Shown here one piece after another: positions 1-8,558 of a DNA stretch of 64,000 bases. This DNA is from Hyphomicrobiales bacterium. Lineage in GTDB: Bacteria; Pseudomonadota; Alphaproteobacteria; Rhizobiales; Rhizobiaceae. The stretch spans positions 62,001 through 126,000 of the forward strand of contig UCKM01000021.1 of assembly GCA_900473175.1 (NCBI GenBank), in the 5' to 3' direction. The first letter of the stretch is position 1, and each line of letters starts with the position of its first letter. The position numbers were made by a program, and so were the translations under genes. A model generated the notes under the pieces. That model was not told the origin of the DNA, ran no database searches, and was given only the letters and a program-made list of their open reading frames with translations.

Positions 1-61
1 CTGCGACGGCTTATGGATTGTGGATGACGTAACGCATTTCCAAAAGCATGGGGGAAACTCG

Positions 62-721
62 ATGATCGACGCAAAACCCGTCATGCGACGGGGAGCCGCC
101 ATGGTGCTTGCGGGATTGGCGCGCGCGATCACCGGCGTACGGCCGATCTGGCAAGGCAGCGCGCCGCAGGGCGGGCAGCGCATCTATTTCGCCAACCACG
201 CCAGCCATGGCGATTTCATCCTGCTTTCAACCTGCTTGCCGCCGCAAGAGCGGGAGCGCACCCGCGCTGTCGCTGGCGCCGACTACTGGCGCAGGAATCG
301 TATCCGCCATGTTCTCGCGCGCGATCTGCTCAATACGGTATTGGTCGAGCGCAACTGGATCGAACGGTCGCAGGATCCGATGGTCATCATGCTCGATGCG
401 CTGAAGGACGGCCATTCGCTGATCATCTTTCCGGAAGGAACACGCAACATGACCGAGGAGCCGCTGCTGCGTTTCCGCTCCGGCATCTACAATCTTGCCC
501 TCGCCCGGCCGGACGTCGAGCTCATCCCGTGCTGGATCGAGAACATGTCGCGCGTGCTGCCAAAAGGCGCGTTTCTGCCCGTGCCATTGCTATGCCGCGT
601 CATCTTCGGTGCTCCGGTCGGCCTCGAACCGGATGAAGATCGCCACGCCTTCCTGGCGCGATCGCGCCAGGCCCTGCTTGATCTCAGTCCGGAACGGCAA
701 AGAGAGCTCGATCATGGTTGA
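62..721 (+). CDS. plsC: 1-acyl-sn-glycerol-3-phosphate acyltransferase (PlsC family)
   Basis: Transfers an acyl group to lysophosphatidic acid, giving phosphatidic acid at the inner membrane. The 219-aa protein has the HX4D catalytic motif in NHASHGDF and the substrate-binding motif FPEGTRN, in the usual order and spacing for LPLAT/PlsC acyltransferases. The ATG at 62 was chosen because GGGGGA lies 7 bases before it; an in-frame start at 20 has no such site. It overlaps the next gene, a CdsA, by 8 bases, so product and next enzyme of the pathway are translationally linked. The family is clear; the exact lysolipid substrate is inferred. Confidence 0.88.
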   Translation: MIDAKPVMRRGAAMVLAGLARAITGVRPIWQGSAPQGGQRIYFANHASHGDFILLSTCLPPQERERTRAVAGADYWRRNRIRHVLARDLLNTVLVERNWIERSQDPMVIMLDALKDGHSLIIFPEGTRNMTEEPLLRFRSGIYNLALARPDVELIPCWIENMSRVLPKGAFLPVPLLCRVIFGAPVGLEPDEDRHAFLARSRQALLDLSPERQRELDHG

Positions 722-1652
722 GACGGTGTGGCTGTTCCTCGGCCTCTTGGCCATACTCACTGCGGCGAGCGCGATCGCCACCATGCTCACCTGGAAAAAT
801 ACGCGCAACGGCGACGTCCTGCCTGCCACACTCGCCAATCTCAATGCGCGCATCAAGGCCTGGTGGATCATGGTCGGCGCCATTTCCATTGCCTTTCTGT
901 TCGGCAAGGGCGGCGTCATCTTGCTGTTCGCCTTCGTCTCCTTCGCGGCCCTGCGCGAATATGTGACACTCACCCACACGAGGCGCGGCGATCACTGGAT
1001 ACTGCTCGGCATGTTTCTCGTCATCATTCCGGTGCAATACTATCTGCTCTGGATCGAATGGTACGGGCTGTTTGCAATCTTCGTGCCGGTCTACTGTTTC
1101 CTCGCCATGCCCGCGCTCACCGCGATCTCCGGCGATACCGCCCGCTTTCTTGAGCGCGTCAGCGAGCAGCAATGGGGCATCATGCTTTCCGTCTATTGCC
1201 TCAGCCATGTGCCGGCCCTGCTGACACTGGCCATACCTGGCTTCGCCGGCAAGGGCTTGCTGCTCATTGCCTTCCTCATTGCCACCGTGCAGGGCAGCGA
1301 CGTCCTTCAATATGTATTCGGCAAGCTCCTCGGCCGGCATAAGGTGGCACCGAGAATATCCCCCTCGAAAACCTGGGAAGGGCTCATCGGCGGCATCGTC
1401 AGCGCCTCCCTGCTTGGCGCCGCGCTGTCCTGGCTGACACCGTTCACGCCTGTACAGGCGGGACCGATGGCAGGTTTCGCCTGCATCATGGGTTTCTTCG
1501 GCGGACTGGTCGCCTCGGCGATCAAGCGTGATCGCGGCGTCAAGGATTGGGGCCACATGATCGAGGGACATGGCGGCATGCTCGACCGGGCGGACAGCCT
1601 CGTCTTCGCCGCACCGGTCTTCTTTCACATGGTCCGCTATTTCTGGACCTGA
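714..1652 (+). CDS. cdsA: Phosphatidate cytidylyltransferase
   Basis: Makes CDP-diacylglycerol from phosphatidic acid and CTP, the branch point to phosphatidylglycerol, cardiolipin and phosphatidylethanolamine. The 312-aa protein is strongly hydrophobic with about eight membrane segments. Near the C-terminus it carries the CDP-DG synthase signature: SPSKTWEG, then SAIKRDRGVKDWG and HGGMLDRADS. The ATG sits inside the last codons of plsC (8-base overlap), supporting co-translation. Paired acyltransferase/CdsA genes of this type are often a second copy beside the housekeeping cdsA near dxr; whether this is the only copy cannot be judged here. Confidence 0.9.
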   Translation: MVETVWLFLGLLAILTAASAIATMLTWKNTRNGDVLPATLANLNARIKAWWIMVGAISIAFLFGKGGVILLFAFVSFAALREYVTLTHTRRGDHWILLGMFLVIIPVQYYLLWIEWYGLFAIFVPVYCFLAMPALTAISGDTARFLERVSEQQWGIMLSVYCLSHVPALLTLAIPGFAGKGLLLIAFLIATVQGSDVLQYVFGKLLGRHKVAPRISPSKTWEGLIGGIVSASLLGAALSWLTPFTPVQAGPMAGFACIMGFFGGLVASAIKRDRGVKDWGHMIEGHGGMLDRADSLVFAAPVFFHMVRYFWT

Positions 1653-2807
1653 TTAGAGCAATTCTGCCTTGGCGAGATCGCGCAGCAGATGGCTCGCTCC
1701 GTAGGTCCACGGCGCGCATTCGGTCGACAGTCGGACCCGGTTCGACAGCGTGCCGAGTGATGGCGTTGAAATCGAGACGATGTCGCCGAGCTTGTGGGTG
1801 AAACCCTTGCCCGGGCCATCGCGATCCTTGACCGGCGCGAACATCGTGCCGAGGAACAGTACCAGCCCGTCGGGATACTGATGATGCCGCCCGATTGTTG
1901 CATCCACCAATGATTCTGGCGTGCGCGAAATCTTCGCCATGTTGGAATGCCCGTCTAGCACGAAGCCGTCCTCGCCCTCCACCCGCATGCTGAGCTCCGC
2001 CGTCTTCACGGTGTCGAGGGTGAAATCACCATCGAACAGCCGGATGAACGGGCCGACTGACCCGGACGCATTGTTGTCTTTCGCCTTGCCGAGCAGCAGC
2101 GCCGAGCGCCCTTCGACATCGCGCAGGTTGACGTCATTACCCAGCGTTGCGCCGACGATGCGCCCGCTGCTCGCGACGACGAGCACGATCTCCGGCTCGG
2201 GATTGTTCCAGCTCGAAATTGGATGCAAGCCGACATCGGCGCCGAAGCCGACAGTCGACATGGGTTGGCCCTTGGTGAAAATCTCCGCATCCGGACCGAT
2301 GCCGACTTCGAGATACTGGCTCCAGACGCCGCGGGCGATCAGCGCTTCCTTTACTTGCATTGCCGCTGGCGAGCCGGGCACGATCTGCGAAAGATCGGCG
2401 CCGATCAGTCCAAGAACTTCCTCACGCAGGGAATCCGCTCTGGTCTTGTCGCCCTTGGCCTGTTCCTCGATCACCCGTTCCAGCAGGGACGCAACGAAGG
2501 TAACACCCGATGCCTTCACCGCCTGCAGATCGATGGGCGAGAGCAGGGCGGGGTGGGCAGGATCGGATTTTTCGGACCAGCTATTGGCGAGGATCGCGTC
2601 GACTGCGCCGACTTCTGTTCCGCTCATGCCCGACACATGGCTGGCGGGATTGGCGAGTTCGGCGATGTCCCGCACAGTCGGTGCCGACCTGTCCGTGATA
2701 TCGAACACCGTCCCATTTCGGACAGTAACAATCCGCGGATGGGCATGACCGGGAATGCGGGCCCTTCCGAGGAGAATTCCGGAGTTGGGGACGATGGCAG
2801 CTGACAT
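1653..2807 (-). CDS. Fumarylacetoacetate hydrolase (FAH) family protein
   Basis: A 384-aa FAH-superfamily enzyme, the family of metal-dependent hydrolases, dehydratases and decarboxylases acting on 2-keto acids. Family features in the C-terminal half: PEPEIVLVVASSG, then GNDVNLRDVEGRSAL and GSVGPFIRLF, where acidic residues bind the metal. The ATG at 2807 follows AGGAAG at 6-base spacing; a longer frame to 2912 lacks a site. The length and the N-terminal half resemble the 2-keto-3-deoxy sugar-acid dehydratase-like branch more than tyrosine-pathway FAH, but the substrate is not determined. Its stop abuts the cdsA stop (convergent). Confidence 0.82.
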   Translation of the reverse strand: MSAAIVPNSGILLGRARIPGHAHPRIVTVRNGTVFDITDRSAPTVRDIAELANPASHVSGMSGTEVGAVDAILANSWSEKSDPAHPALLSPIDLQAVKASGVTFVASLLERVIEEQAKGDKTRADSLREEVLGLIGADLSQIVPGSPAAMQVKEALIARGVWSQYLEVGIGPDAEIFTKGQPMSTVGFGADVGLHPISSWNNPEPEIVLVVASSGRIVGATLGNDVNLRDVEGRSALLLGKAKDNNASGSVGPFIRLFDGDFTLDTVKTAELSMRVEGEDGFVLDGHSNMAKISRTPESLVDATIGRHHQYPDGLVLFLGTMFAPVKDRDGPGKGFTHKLGDIVSISTPSLGTLSNRVRLSTECAPWTYGASHLLRDLAKAELL

Positions 2808-2925
2808 GATGGGGCTTCCTGATTTGCGCGGCGTGGAGTGAGTGAGAGGGAGCGGATACAGGTCCGCATTTATGCGGCAGAGTGCAAAGTCAATCAAGGC
2901 GAGGGCATGCAATTGGCACCGCTAT

Positions 2926-2976
2926 ATACCCTCCCCCTTGTGGGGAGGGGGGCTGCGCAGCAGCCGGGAGGGGTAT
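2926..2976. repeat. REP-like palindrome, family A
   Basis: An imperfect inverted repeat: ATACCCTCCCCC-TTG-TGGGGAGGGG followed by a GGCTGCGCAGCAGCC arm and GGGAGGGGTAT. It matches the CCCTCCCC...GGGGAGGG palindromes scattered in rhizobial intergenic DNA. It lies upstream of the FAH-family gene, with a second copy just downstream. Confidence 0.75.
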
Positions 2977-2999
2977 TTCTTCAATGTTTCTAACGATAA

Positions 3000-3062
3000 G
3001 AAAAACCCCTCCCCGGACCTGCGGCCCGACCCTCCCCACAAGGGGGAGGGCAAGGTGTTTTT
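3000..3062. repeat. REP-like palindrome, family A, second copy
   Basis: AAAAACCCCTCCCC...GACCCTCCCCACAAGGGGGAGGG...GTGTTTTT: nested inverted repeats with A-rich and T-rich ends. It is related to the copy about 25 bases away in opposite orientation, forming a BIME-like pair. As RNA it would fold stably and could act as a terminator for either strand. Confidence 0.75.
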
Positions 3063-3096
3063 CTGGAACTGTTTGGGCATTGCCTGACCGGGATAG

Positions 3097-3145
3097 CACC
3101 CCCCTCTGTCCTGGCGGACATCTCCCCCGCAAGGGGGGAGATCAG
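3097..3145. repeat. REP-like palindrome, family B, left copy
   Basis: A 49-base unit: CACCCCCCTCTGTCCTGG, CGGACATCTCCCCCGC, AAGGGGGGAGATCAG. Its reverse complement recurs at 3227-3276 with one substitution and one extra G, so the two form a long inverted repeat around about 80 bases. Confidence 0.8.
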
Positions 3146-3226
3146 CTGTCATTAACGTTGCTGTCAATCATCAACGTTGCTGCACGTCTTAGACGGCGAA
3201 GGCAGTGCGCCGTCCTCGATGCGATC

Positions 3227-3276
3227 TGATCTCCCCCCTTGTGGGGGAGATGTCCGCCAGGACAGAGGGGGGGTGC
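3227..3276. repeat. REP-like palindrome, family B, right copy (inverted)
   Basis: CTGATCTCCCCCCTTGTG, GGGGAGATGTCCGCCAGG, ACAGAGGGGGGG: the inverted partner of the unit at 3097-3145. The spacer holds a 10-base direct repeat (AACGTTGCTG twice) and a short GACGGCG/GCGCCGTC hairpin. No gene is seen between 2808 and 3394. Confidence 0.8.
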
Positions 3277-3394
3277 GCCTATCGAGGCCGAGTGACCAGA
3301 CTTCCCACGCAGCCGAATCCGATCGTTTGCCTCTTGCCAATTGCCGCAAAGGCGCTGCTATTTCACCACGGCAGAGTCGAATCGCGGGGAAGAC

Positions 3395-4300
3395 GTGAAC
3401 GAGGCAGCATCCTATCGACTGGGATTGGTCCTGGTGACGGCTTCTGCAATTGCGTGGAGCGTTGCCGGCCTGTTCACGCGGGCAATTCCGCTGGACAGCT
3501 GGACGATTCTTGCCTGGCGCGGCATTTTCGGCTCGCTCGGCATTGCGGCGGTGCTCGTCCTTATCGAAGGCCGCCATACATTCGCAAGCTTCCGCAGCAT
3601 GGGCCGCGCCGGCTGGCTCTTCGTCGCCATCTCGGCGCTCGGCATGGTGTTCTTCATCACGGCCCTCAAGGAAACCACAGTCGCGCATGTTGCTGTGATC
3701 TATGCGACCATCCCTTTCGTCGCCGCGGTGCTTGGCTGGCTGGTGATGGGCGAGCGTTCGACGCTGCGCGCTATCCTCGCCAGTATCGCCGCAACGACCG
3801 GCGTCGTTATCATGGTGGGCCTTGGCTCGGAAGGCAGTCTCTTCGGCGACCTTCTCGCCTTCGGCATGACATTGTGCATGGCGGTGCTGATGGTCATCGT
3901 GCGGCGCTCGCCCGATGTATCGGTCATGCCCGCCGCATGTCTTTCGGCGCTCGTCAGTTCTCTGATCTGTTGGCCGCTCGGGAATCCGCTTGCCGTTTCG
4001 GCCTATGATCTTCTGCTCATTGCCGGCTTCGGCATCCTCGTTTCGGCGGTCGGGCTTGCCTGCTTTACGCTTGGGGCCAAGCGCCTGCCGGCGATCGAAA
4101 CGGCACTGATCGGTTCGCTCGATGCGCCGCTCGCGCCCTTCTGGATCTGGCTGGTGTTCAACGAGATTCCCGGCCGCAGCACCATCATCGGAGGTTCGAT
4201 CGTCTTTGCCGCCGTGATCCTGCATGTCTTCGCCAGCGCCTCGAAGAAACGAGTAGGCGCTCAGGACCAGGAGCGCGGTTTGGTTAGAGGAGGGGAATAG
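3395..4300 (+). CDS. EamA/DMT-superfamily transporter
   Basis: A 301-aa inner-membrane protein with about ten predicted membrane segments in two EamA repeats, each starting with the typical pattern (SAIAWSVAGLFTRAIPLDSW; then DLLAFGMTLCMAVLMVIVRR). DMT proteins of this kind usually export amino acids or other metabolites; the substrate is unknown. The GTG at 3395 was chosen for the GGGGA 5-6 bases before it; the ATG at 3341 has no clear site and adds a polar leader. A lone gene between a REP cluster and the ClC channel gene. Confidence 0.8.
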   Translation: MNEAASYRLGLVLVTASAIAWSVAGLFTRAIPLDSWTILAWRGIFGSLGIAAVLVLIEGRHTFASFRSMGRAGWLFVAISALGMVFFITALKETTVAHVAVIYATIPFVAAVLGWLVMGERSTLRAILASIAATTGVVIMVGLGSEGSLFGDLLAFGMTLCMAVLMVIVRRSPDVSVMPAACLSALVSSLICWPLGNPLAVSAYDLLLIAGFGILVSAVGLACFTLGAKRLPAIETALIGSLDAPLAPFWIWLVFNEIPGRSTIIGGSIVFAAVILHVFASASKKRVGAQDQERGLVRGGE

Positions 4301-4492
4301 GCAAGGCCACGCGCGATCGCTGCGACGCCCGCACCGAACTTAACCGCGGTCCAATCCATGCGAAATGCGCCCAAACGCACATTACTGGCATTCCATGCCA
4401 ACGCATTGACACAATGGGTCTATAACGCCTGCGGATATCACTGATTCATTTCTTGCCCATACCCCGAGGGCCCCCGTGTTTCGATCCAGTTC

Positions 4493-6301
4493 GTGAGTTT
4501 ACCGCCGATGTTTCGCAAGATGGCCCTGCGCCGATTGGGCGTCCTCTCGATCTTCCTGGCGCCCAGCCGGCTTCGCGCTTTCGCGCGCAGCACCGAGCTT
4601 GGCCTTGCGCTTGCGGCGGCTATCATCGGCGTGGTGTCTGGCTGCGTCGTCACCGCCATGAGCATGATTTCGCAAGGGATGCATCAGTTGATCTTCGGGC
4701 TCGATGCCGGCGAGCGGCTTTCGGCGATCGTGACCAGCGATCATCTGTTGCTGCTGGGCGCTCCTGTCGCCGGCGGCGCAATCATGGGCGTCGTCCTCTT
4801 GATCCTCACCCGCTACCGCAAGCGTCCCATGGTCGATCCAATCGAGGCAAACGCGCTGCATGGCGGGCGCCTCTCGCTGAATGACAGCCTGATCGTCGCG
4901 GCGCAGAACCTCATTTCCAACGGTTTTGGCGCGTCGGTGGGGCTTGAAGCCGGTTACACGCAGCTGGCGTCCGGCCTTGCCTCCAAGATCGGCCTCGCGC
5001 TGAAGCTGCGCCGCTCGGATCTGCGCATCCTCGTCGGTTGCGGCGCCGCCGGCGCCATTGCAGCGGCGTTCAACGCCCCCCTCACCGGGGCTTTCTATGC
5101 CTTCGAGTTGATCATCGGTTCCTATACGATCTTGAGCCTTACCCCGGTCATCGCTTCGGCGCTCGTCTCGAACCTTGTGGCGCGGGTGCTGGCTGGCGAT
5201 ACGTTCGTCATCGACATCGGCCATTTCGGCGCCGTGGTGCCGGCCGACTACGTTCCGGCCCTGCTCCTTGGCATTTTCTGCGCGCTTGCCGGCGTTCTTC
5301 TGATGAAGGGCGTTTCCTTTGTCGAGGAACTGGCCCGCAAAAGCTTTATCCCGCCCGCGATCCGGCCGATGCTTGGCGGCGCGGTGGTCGGCCTTCTCGC
5401 GCTCATAACCCCGCAGGTGCTGTCGGGCGGTCACGGCGCGCTGCATCTGAACCTCGATGCCACGACGACGATCGGGGCCATTGTCGCCCTGCTGCTTCTT
5501 AAATCGCTGGCCTCCGCCATCTCCATCGGCTCCGGGTTTCGCGGCGGTCTGTTCTTCGGTTCGCTCTTTCTCGGCGCATTGCTCGGCAAGCTCTTTGCCT
5601 ATTCGGCACCTTATGTCTTTGCCCATGCCACGCTGACACCGGTCATCTATGCCGTGGTCGGAATGAGTGCGCTCGCCGTATCGGTTATTGGCGGCCCAAT
5701 GACGATGACGTTCCTTGCGCTTGAGCTCACCGGCGACTTTCCGATTACCGTACTCGTGCTGGCAGCGGTGATCACGGCCTCGCTCACCGTGCGCAACACG
5801 TTCGGCTATTCCTTCGCCACCTGGCGTTTCCACCTTCGGGGCGAAAGCATCCGCAGTGCCCATGACGTCGGCTGGATTCGCAACCTCACGGTCAACAAGC
5901 TCATGCGCGCCGACGTGCGCACCGCCTCCCTGCATCAAAGCATCGCCGAATTTCGCCGCGAGTTTCCGCTGGGTTCGACCCAGCGCGTGATCATGGTCGA
6001 CGACAACAACAAATATGCGGGGATGGTGCTCGTGCCGGAAGCCCATGCCGGCCTGACCGAGGGCGCCGACGAGGGCCAGCCGATTGCCGGGCTCATCAAA
6101 TACCGGAACGAATATCTGCAGCCGCAAATGAACGCCAAGCAGGCCGCCGCCATCTTCGACATGGCGGAAAGTGAAGCGCTCGCCGTCGTCAGCGATCTGG
6201 TGGAGCGACGCGTTATCGGGCTTTTGACCGAGAGCCACCTGCTGCGCCGCTACAGCGAAGAACTCGACCGGCAGCGCAGGGATGTATCGGGCGAGATTTA
6301 G
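4493..6301 (+). CDS. ClC-family chloride channel/transporter with C-terminal CBS region
   Basis: A 602-aa membrane protein of the voltage-gated chloride channel family. About residues 30-435 form the hydrophobic ClC core; residues about 455-600 resemble a CBS pair (VNKLMRADVRTASL, then the DMAESEALAVVSDLVERRV region). The signature loops are divergent: GxEGP reads VGLEAGYTQ, keeping the gating glutamate but losing the proline, and GIFAP reads GLFFGSL. The start is unsettled: GTG at 4493 or ATG at 4508, neither with a strong ribosome-binding site. Transport mode (channel or H+/Cl- exchange) cannot be told; the retained glutamate fits an exchanger. Confidence 0.85.
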   Translation: MSLPPMFRKMALRRLGVLSIFLAPSRLRAFARSTELGLALAAAIIGVVSGCVVTAMSMISQGMHQLIFGLDAGERLSAIVTSDHLLLLGAPVAGGAIMGVVLLILTRYRKRPMVDPIEANALHGGRLSLNDSLIVAAQNLISNGFGASVGLEAGYTQLASGLASKIGLALKLRRSDLRILVGCGAAGAIAAAFNAPLTGAFYAFELIIGSYTILSLTPVIASALVSNLVARVLAGDTFVIDIGHFGAVVPADYVPALLLGIFCALAGVLLMKGVSFVEELARKSFIPPAIRPMLGGAVVGLLALITPQVLSGGHGALHLNLDATTTIGAIVALLLLKSLASAISIGSGFRGGLFFGSLFLGALLGKLFAYSAPYVFAHATLTPVIYAVVGMSALAVSVIGGPMTMTFLALELTGDFPITVLVLAAVITASLTVRNTFGYSFATWRFHLRGESIRSAHDVGWIRNLTVNKLMRADVRTASLHQSIAEFRREFPLGSTQRVIMVDDNNKYAGMVLVPEAHAGLTEGADEGQPIAGLIKYRNEYLQPQMNAKQAAAIFDMAESEALAVVSDLVERRVIGLLTESHLLRRYSEELDRQRRDVSGEI

Positions 6302-6339
6302 AACCGGAAGGTAAAACTGGCCCTCCATGAGATGGCGCA

Positions 6340-6491
6340 ACTCACCCTCCCCAACGTGGGGGCCCGAAGGGCGGGCGAGACCAGTGGCTCGCCCCGTATG
6401 TCGGACCGCAGGCCCCGGGGTGGGGGCGTAACAACTATATTTCCCCCCACCCCGCCGCTTCGCGTCGACCCACCACCAACCTGGGGAGGGG
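6340..6491. repeat. REP-like palindrome cluster (family A related)
   Basis: Between the ClC gene and the aldo/keto reductase gene: CACCCTCCCCAACGTGGGG, a GCCCGAAGGGCGGGCGAG arm, and after about 60 bases CCCCCCACCCCGCC...AACCTGGGGAGGGG. These are degenerate inverted copies of the CCCTCCCC/GGGGAGGG element near 2926-3062. No gene is visible from 6302 to 6599. Confidence 0.65.
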
Positions 6492-6529
6492 TAACGGCAG
6501 TCCCTTCTGAACCGCCTCTTCCATAGGCG

Positions 6530-6578
6530 ATAGCCCCGGCCCTTGCGGCGGGGATGTCCGGCAGGACAGAGGGGGTGG
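6530..6578. repeat. REP-like palindrome, family B, third copy
   Basis: ATAGCCCCGGCCCTTGCG then GCGGGGATGTCC, GGCAGGACAGAGGGGGTGG: same layout as the units at 3097 and 3227 (stem, ATGTCCG, CAGGACAGAGGGGG), but more diverged in the first stem. Confidence 0.7.
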
Positions 6579-6599
6579 TCGGTGGTTAGCGGTTACGCC

Positions 6600-7448
6600 T
6601 CAGAGCATATCCAGCCGTCGCTTGCGCCGCGGCCCCGGAAACGCGTCCTCCAGGATCGCCAGATGTTCGGCGGACAATCGCAGGTCGAGCGCGCTGCGAT
6701 TGTCGCGGATATGTTGCGGCGTGCTCGATTTCGGGATGGCGATGACCCCATCATTCCGGAGGAGGAAAGCCAGGGCGACCACCGCCGTTGTCGTGCCGCA
6801 TTCCTTGGCAACGCGGTGGAGGGCCGGGTGGTCCAGCATCCGTCCCTGCTCGATCGGCGAATAGGCCATGATCGGAATGTTGCGCGGGCGGCACCACGGC
6901 AAGAGGTCGAATTCGATGCCGCGCCGGGTGAGATTGTAAAGCACCTGGTTCACTGCGACGGCATTGCCGCCAGGCACGCTACCAAGCTCTTCCATATCGT
7001 TGGTGTCGAAATTGCTGACGCCCCAGTACCGGATCTTGCCGGCCTCGACGAGTTGCTCGAATGCGGCGACGGTTTCCTCCAGCCCATAGCCGCTGCGCCA
7101 GTGCAGGAGATAAAGATCGATCGTCTCGCATTTCAGCCGCTTCAGACTGCGTTCGCAGGCGCGCAAGGTGCCAGAATGGGAGGCATTAGATGGTAAGACT
7201 TTGCTTACAAGAAACACCCGATCGCGCCTGCCGCTGATCGCATCGCCGACGACCTCTTCGGCGCCACCGCTGCCATACATTTCGGCCGTATCGATCAAGG
7301 TCATGCCAAGATCGATGCCGAGCCGCAGCGCGTCGGCCTCTTTCTGCGCCTGGCGTCCGTCCTCGCCCATGAACCATGTACCCTGGCCGAGCACCGGCAC
7401 ACGTTCTCCGGAAGGAAGAGCCGTTGTCTTCACATCCTGCTCACTCAT
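6600..7448 (-). CDS. Aldo/keto reductase
   Basis: A 282-aa NADPH-dependent oxidoreductase reducing aldehydes or ketones. The AKR tetrad is visible: Asp in [12 protein letters not shown] with Tyr in the same motif, Lys in [10 protein letters not shown] and His in LYLLHWRSG. Cofactor elements WGVSNFD and [13 protein letters not shown] are also present. The ATG at 7448 follows AGGAGG at 9-base spacing. It resembles the YeaE/DkgA-type bacterial reductases; the physiological substrate is unknown. Its neighbour downstream is only a REP cluster. Confidence 0.87.
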   Translation of the reverse strand: MSEQDVKTTALPSGERVPVLGQGTWFMGEDGRQAQKEADALRLGIDLGMTLIDTAEMYGSGGAEEVVGDAISGRRDRVFLVSKVLPSNASHSGTLRACERSLKRLKCETIDLYLLHWRSGYGLEETVAAFEQLVEAGKIRYWGVSNFDTNDMEELGSVPGGNAVAVNQVLYNLTRRGIEFDLLPWCRPRNIPIMAYSPIEQGRMLDHPALHRVAKECGTTTAVVALAFLLRNDGVIAIPKSSTPQHIRDNRSALDLRLSAEHLAILEDAFPGPRRKRRLDML

Positions 7449-7514
7449 GACGATGGGCCTCCTCGCACCAATGCAGCATTGATCATTCTTCGGTGCAAGA
7501 TTTTTGGAGAGCTG

Positions 7515-7802
7515 CTAGTCGCTCCGGCGCAACGCCTGCAGTCGCTCGGCAGCTGCAGCGGCCAGGTTCGTGAATATGTGGTCAAGATCCTCGGCGACCT
7601 GGTAATATGACTCCGGCAGGTCGTCCAGCTCCATCTTCTCGACGATTTCTTCCATGCCGCGTGCATGGTTCTCGAGAAATGCGTAAAGCTCGGTTGCCTG
7701 TTCCAGCGATAATTCCTCCTGCTCCAGCATCTTCGGAATCTTTATTCCGAGCATGGTTGCCAATTCGTTCTTCTCGCGCAGAACGTTCAACCAGTTTGCC
7801 AC
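7515..7802 (-). CDS. Conserved-looking small hypothetical protein
   Basis: A 95-aa acidic, mostly helical protein with no signal peptide or membrane segment; heptad-like Leu/Glu spacing (about residues 25-60) suggests a helical hairpin or coiled coil. Start is GTG at 7802 behind GGGGAGGA at about 10 bases. It lies 66 bases upstream of the aldo/keto reductase gene on the same strand. I do not recognise the family and assign no function. Confidence 0.6.
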   Translation of the reverse strand: MANWLNVLREKNELATMLGIKIPKMLEQEELSLEQATELYAFLENHARGMEEIVEKMELDDLPESYYQVAEDLDHIFTNLAAAAAERLQALRRSD

Positions 7803-7982
7803 TGATTTTTATTCCTCCCCCAATGAGAGTCGCAGAGGTCCCTTGCCACAGCAACTAGTCCTTTAGTATTAATTACTCCTTCTAATCCGGGCCGGCTTGG
7901 TGTATTGTGCATTGCGTATCAGCTGTTCGCACCTGCACAATTTCCACATTCCCGATCGGATATCCATTCTCTGGAGCGCTTA

Positions 7983-8558
7983 ATGATATCGCATTTGCTG
8001 CAAAACACTGTTGAGGGTGACACGATCGCAGAGCGCGCAGACGAGCGGGAGGCTGCCGAGAGTCGCGCGCGCAAGCACTCACCTTCGCATACCGCTGTCG
8101 TTACCCATTTCGAGTTGGGCCGTACCCTCGAGCGCGCCAACCGCCGTTTCGCCACGTTCCTTCAGGCGGAGATGACCCGGCTCGGCGTTCGGGAAATTGG
8201 TCCGGCCCACGCCATGCTGCTTTTGACCATCGGCAATGATGAGCTTTCCGTCGGTCAGCTCATGGATCGCGGCCCCTATGGCGGTACCAACCTTTCCTAT
8301 TACCTCAAGCAGCTGGGCGAAAGCGGCTATGTCGAGCGCATACCACTGCCTCGCGACCGGCGCACCATCCGTCTGCGCCTCACCGAAAAGGCCCGCACGC
8401 TCTGCGCCGATCTGACTGAAATTGCGGCGAAGTATCACCACATCGTTGCGGGCGATCCTGAGAACATCCGCAAGATGGAAGTCGCCTTTGCCACACTCGA
8501 CCGGCTGGAGCGCGCTTGGGCGACGGCCTCGATTTTCGGCCCCACCGGCGAACGATAG
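7983..8558 (+). CDS. MarR-type winged-helix regulator, LdtR-like
   Basis: A 191-aa regulator. After a low-complexity N-terminus of about 40 residues comes a MarR fold. The recognition region (ELSVGQLMDRG, then GGTNLSYYLKQLGESGYV) and the wing (PLPRDRRTIRLRLTEKA) resemble the LdtR branch known from Liberibacter and rhizobia, which controls an L,D-transpeptidase and stress tolerance. The ATG at 7983 follows GGAG at 6-base spacing; an upstream in-frame ATG at 7905 lacks one. It is a lone gene; whether it is the LdtR orthologue or a paralogue is open, since no L,D-transpeptidase gene lies nearby. Confidence 0.75.
   Translation: MISHLLQNTVEGDTIAERADEREAAESRARKHSPSHTAVVTHFELGRTLERANRRFATFLQAEMTRLGVREIGPAHAMLLLTIGNDELSVGQLMDRGPYGGTNLSYYLKQLGESGYVERIPLPRDRRTIRLRLTEKARTLCADLTEIAAKYHHIVAGDPENIRKMEVAFATLDRLERAWATASIFGPTGER

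Noticed and set aside
684-1628. 314-codon open frame on the minus strand
   Set aside because: Antisense to cdsA, which has the full CDP-DG synthase signature.
2926-3276. Possible CRISPR array from repeated GC-rich units
   Set aside because: Units are palindromic, in inverted orientation, unequal in length and without regular spacers; they fit REP elements.
3164-4225. 353-codon open frame on the minus strand
   Set aside because: Antisense to the EamA gene and runs through REP palindromes; composition is that of a shadow frame.
4499-6340. 613-codon open frame on the minus strand
   Set aside because: Exactly antisense to the ClC gene; its peptide is Arg/Glu/His-rich low-complexity typical of shadow frames in GC-rich DNA.
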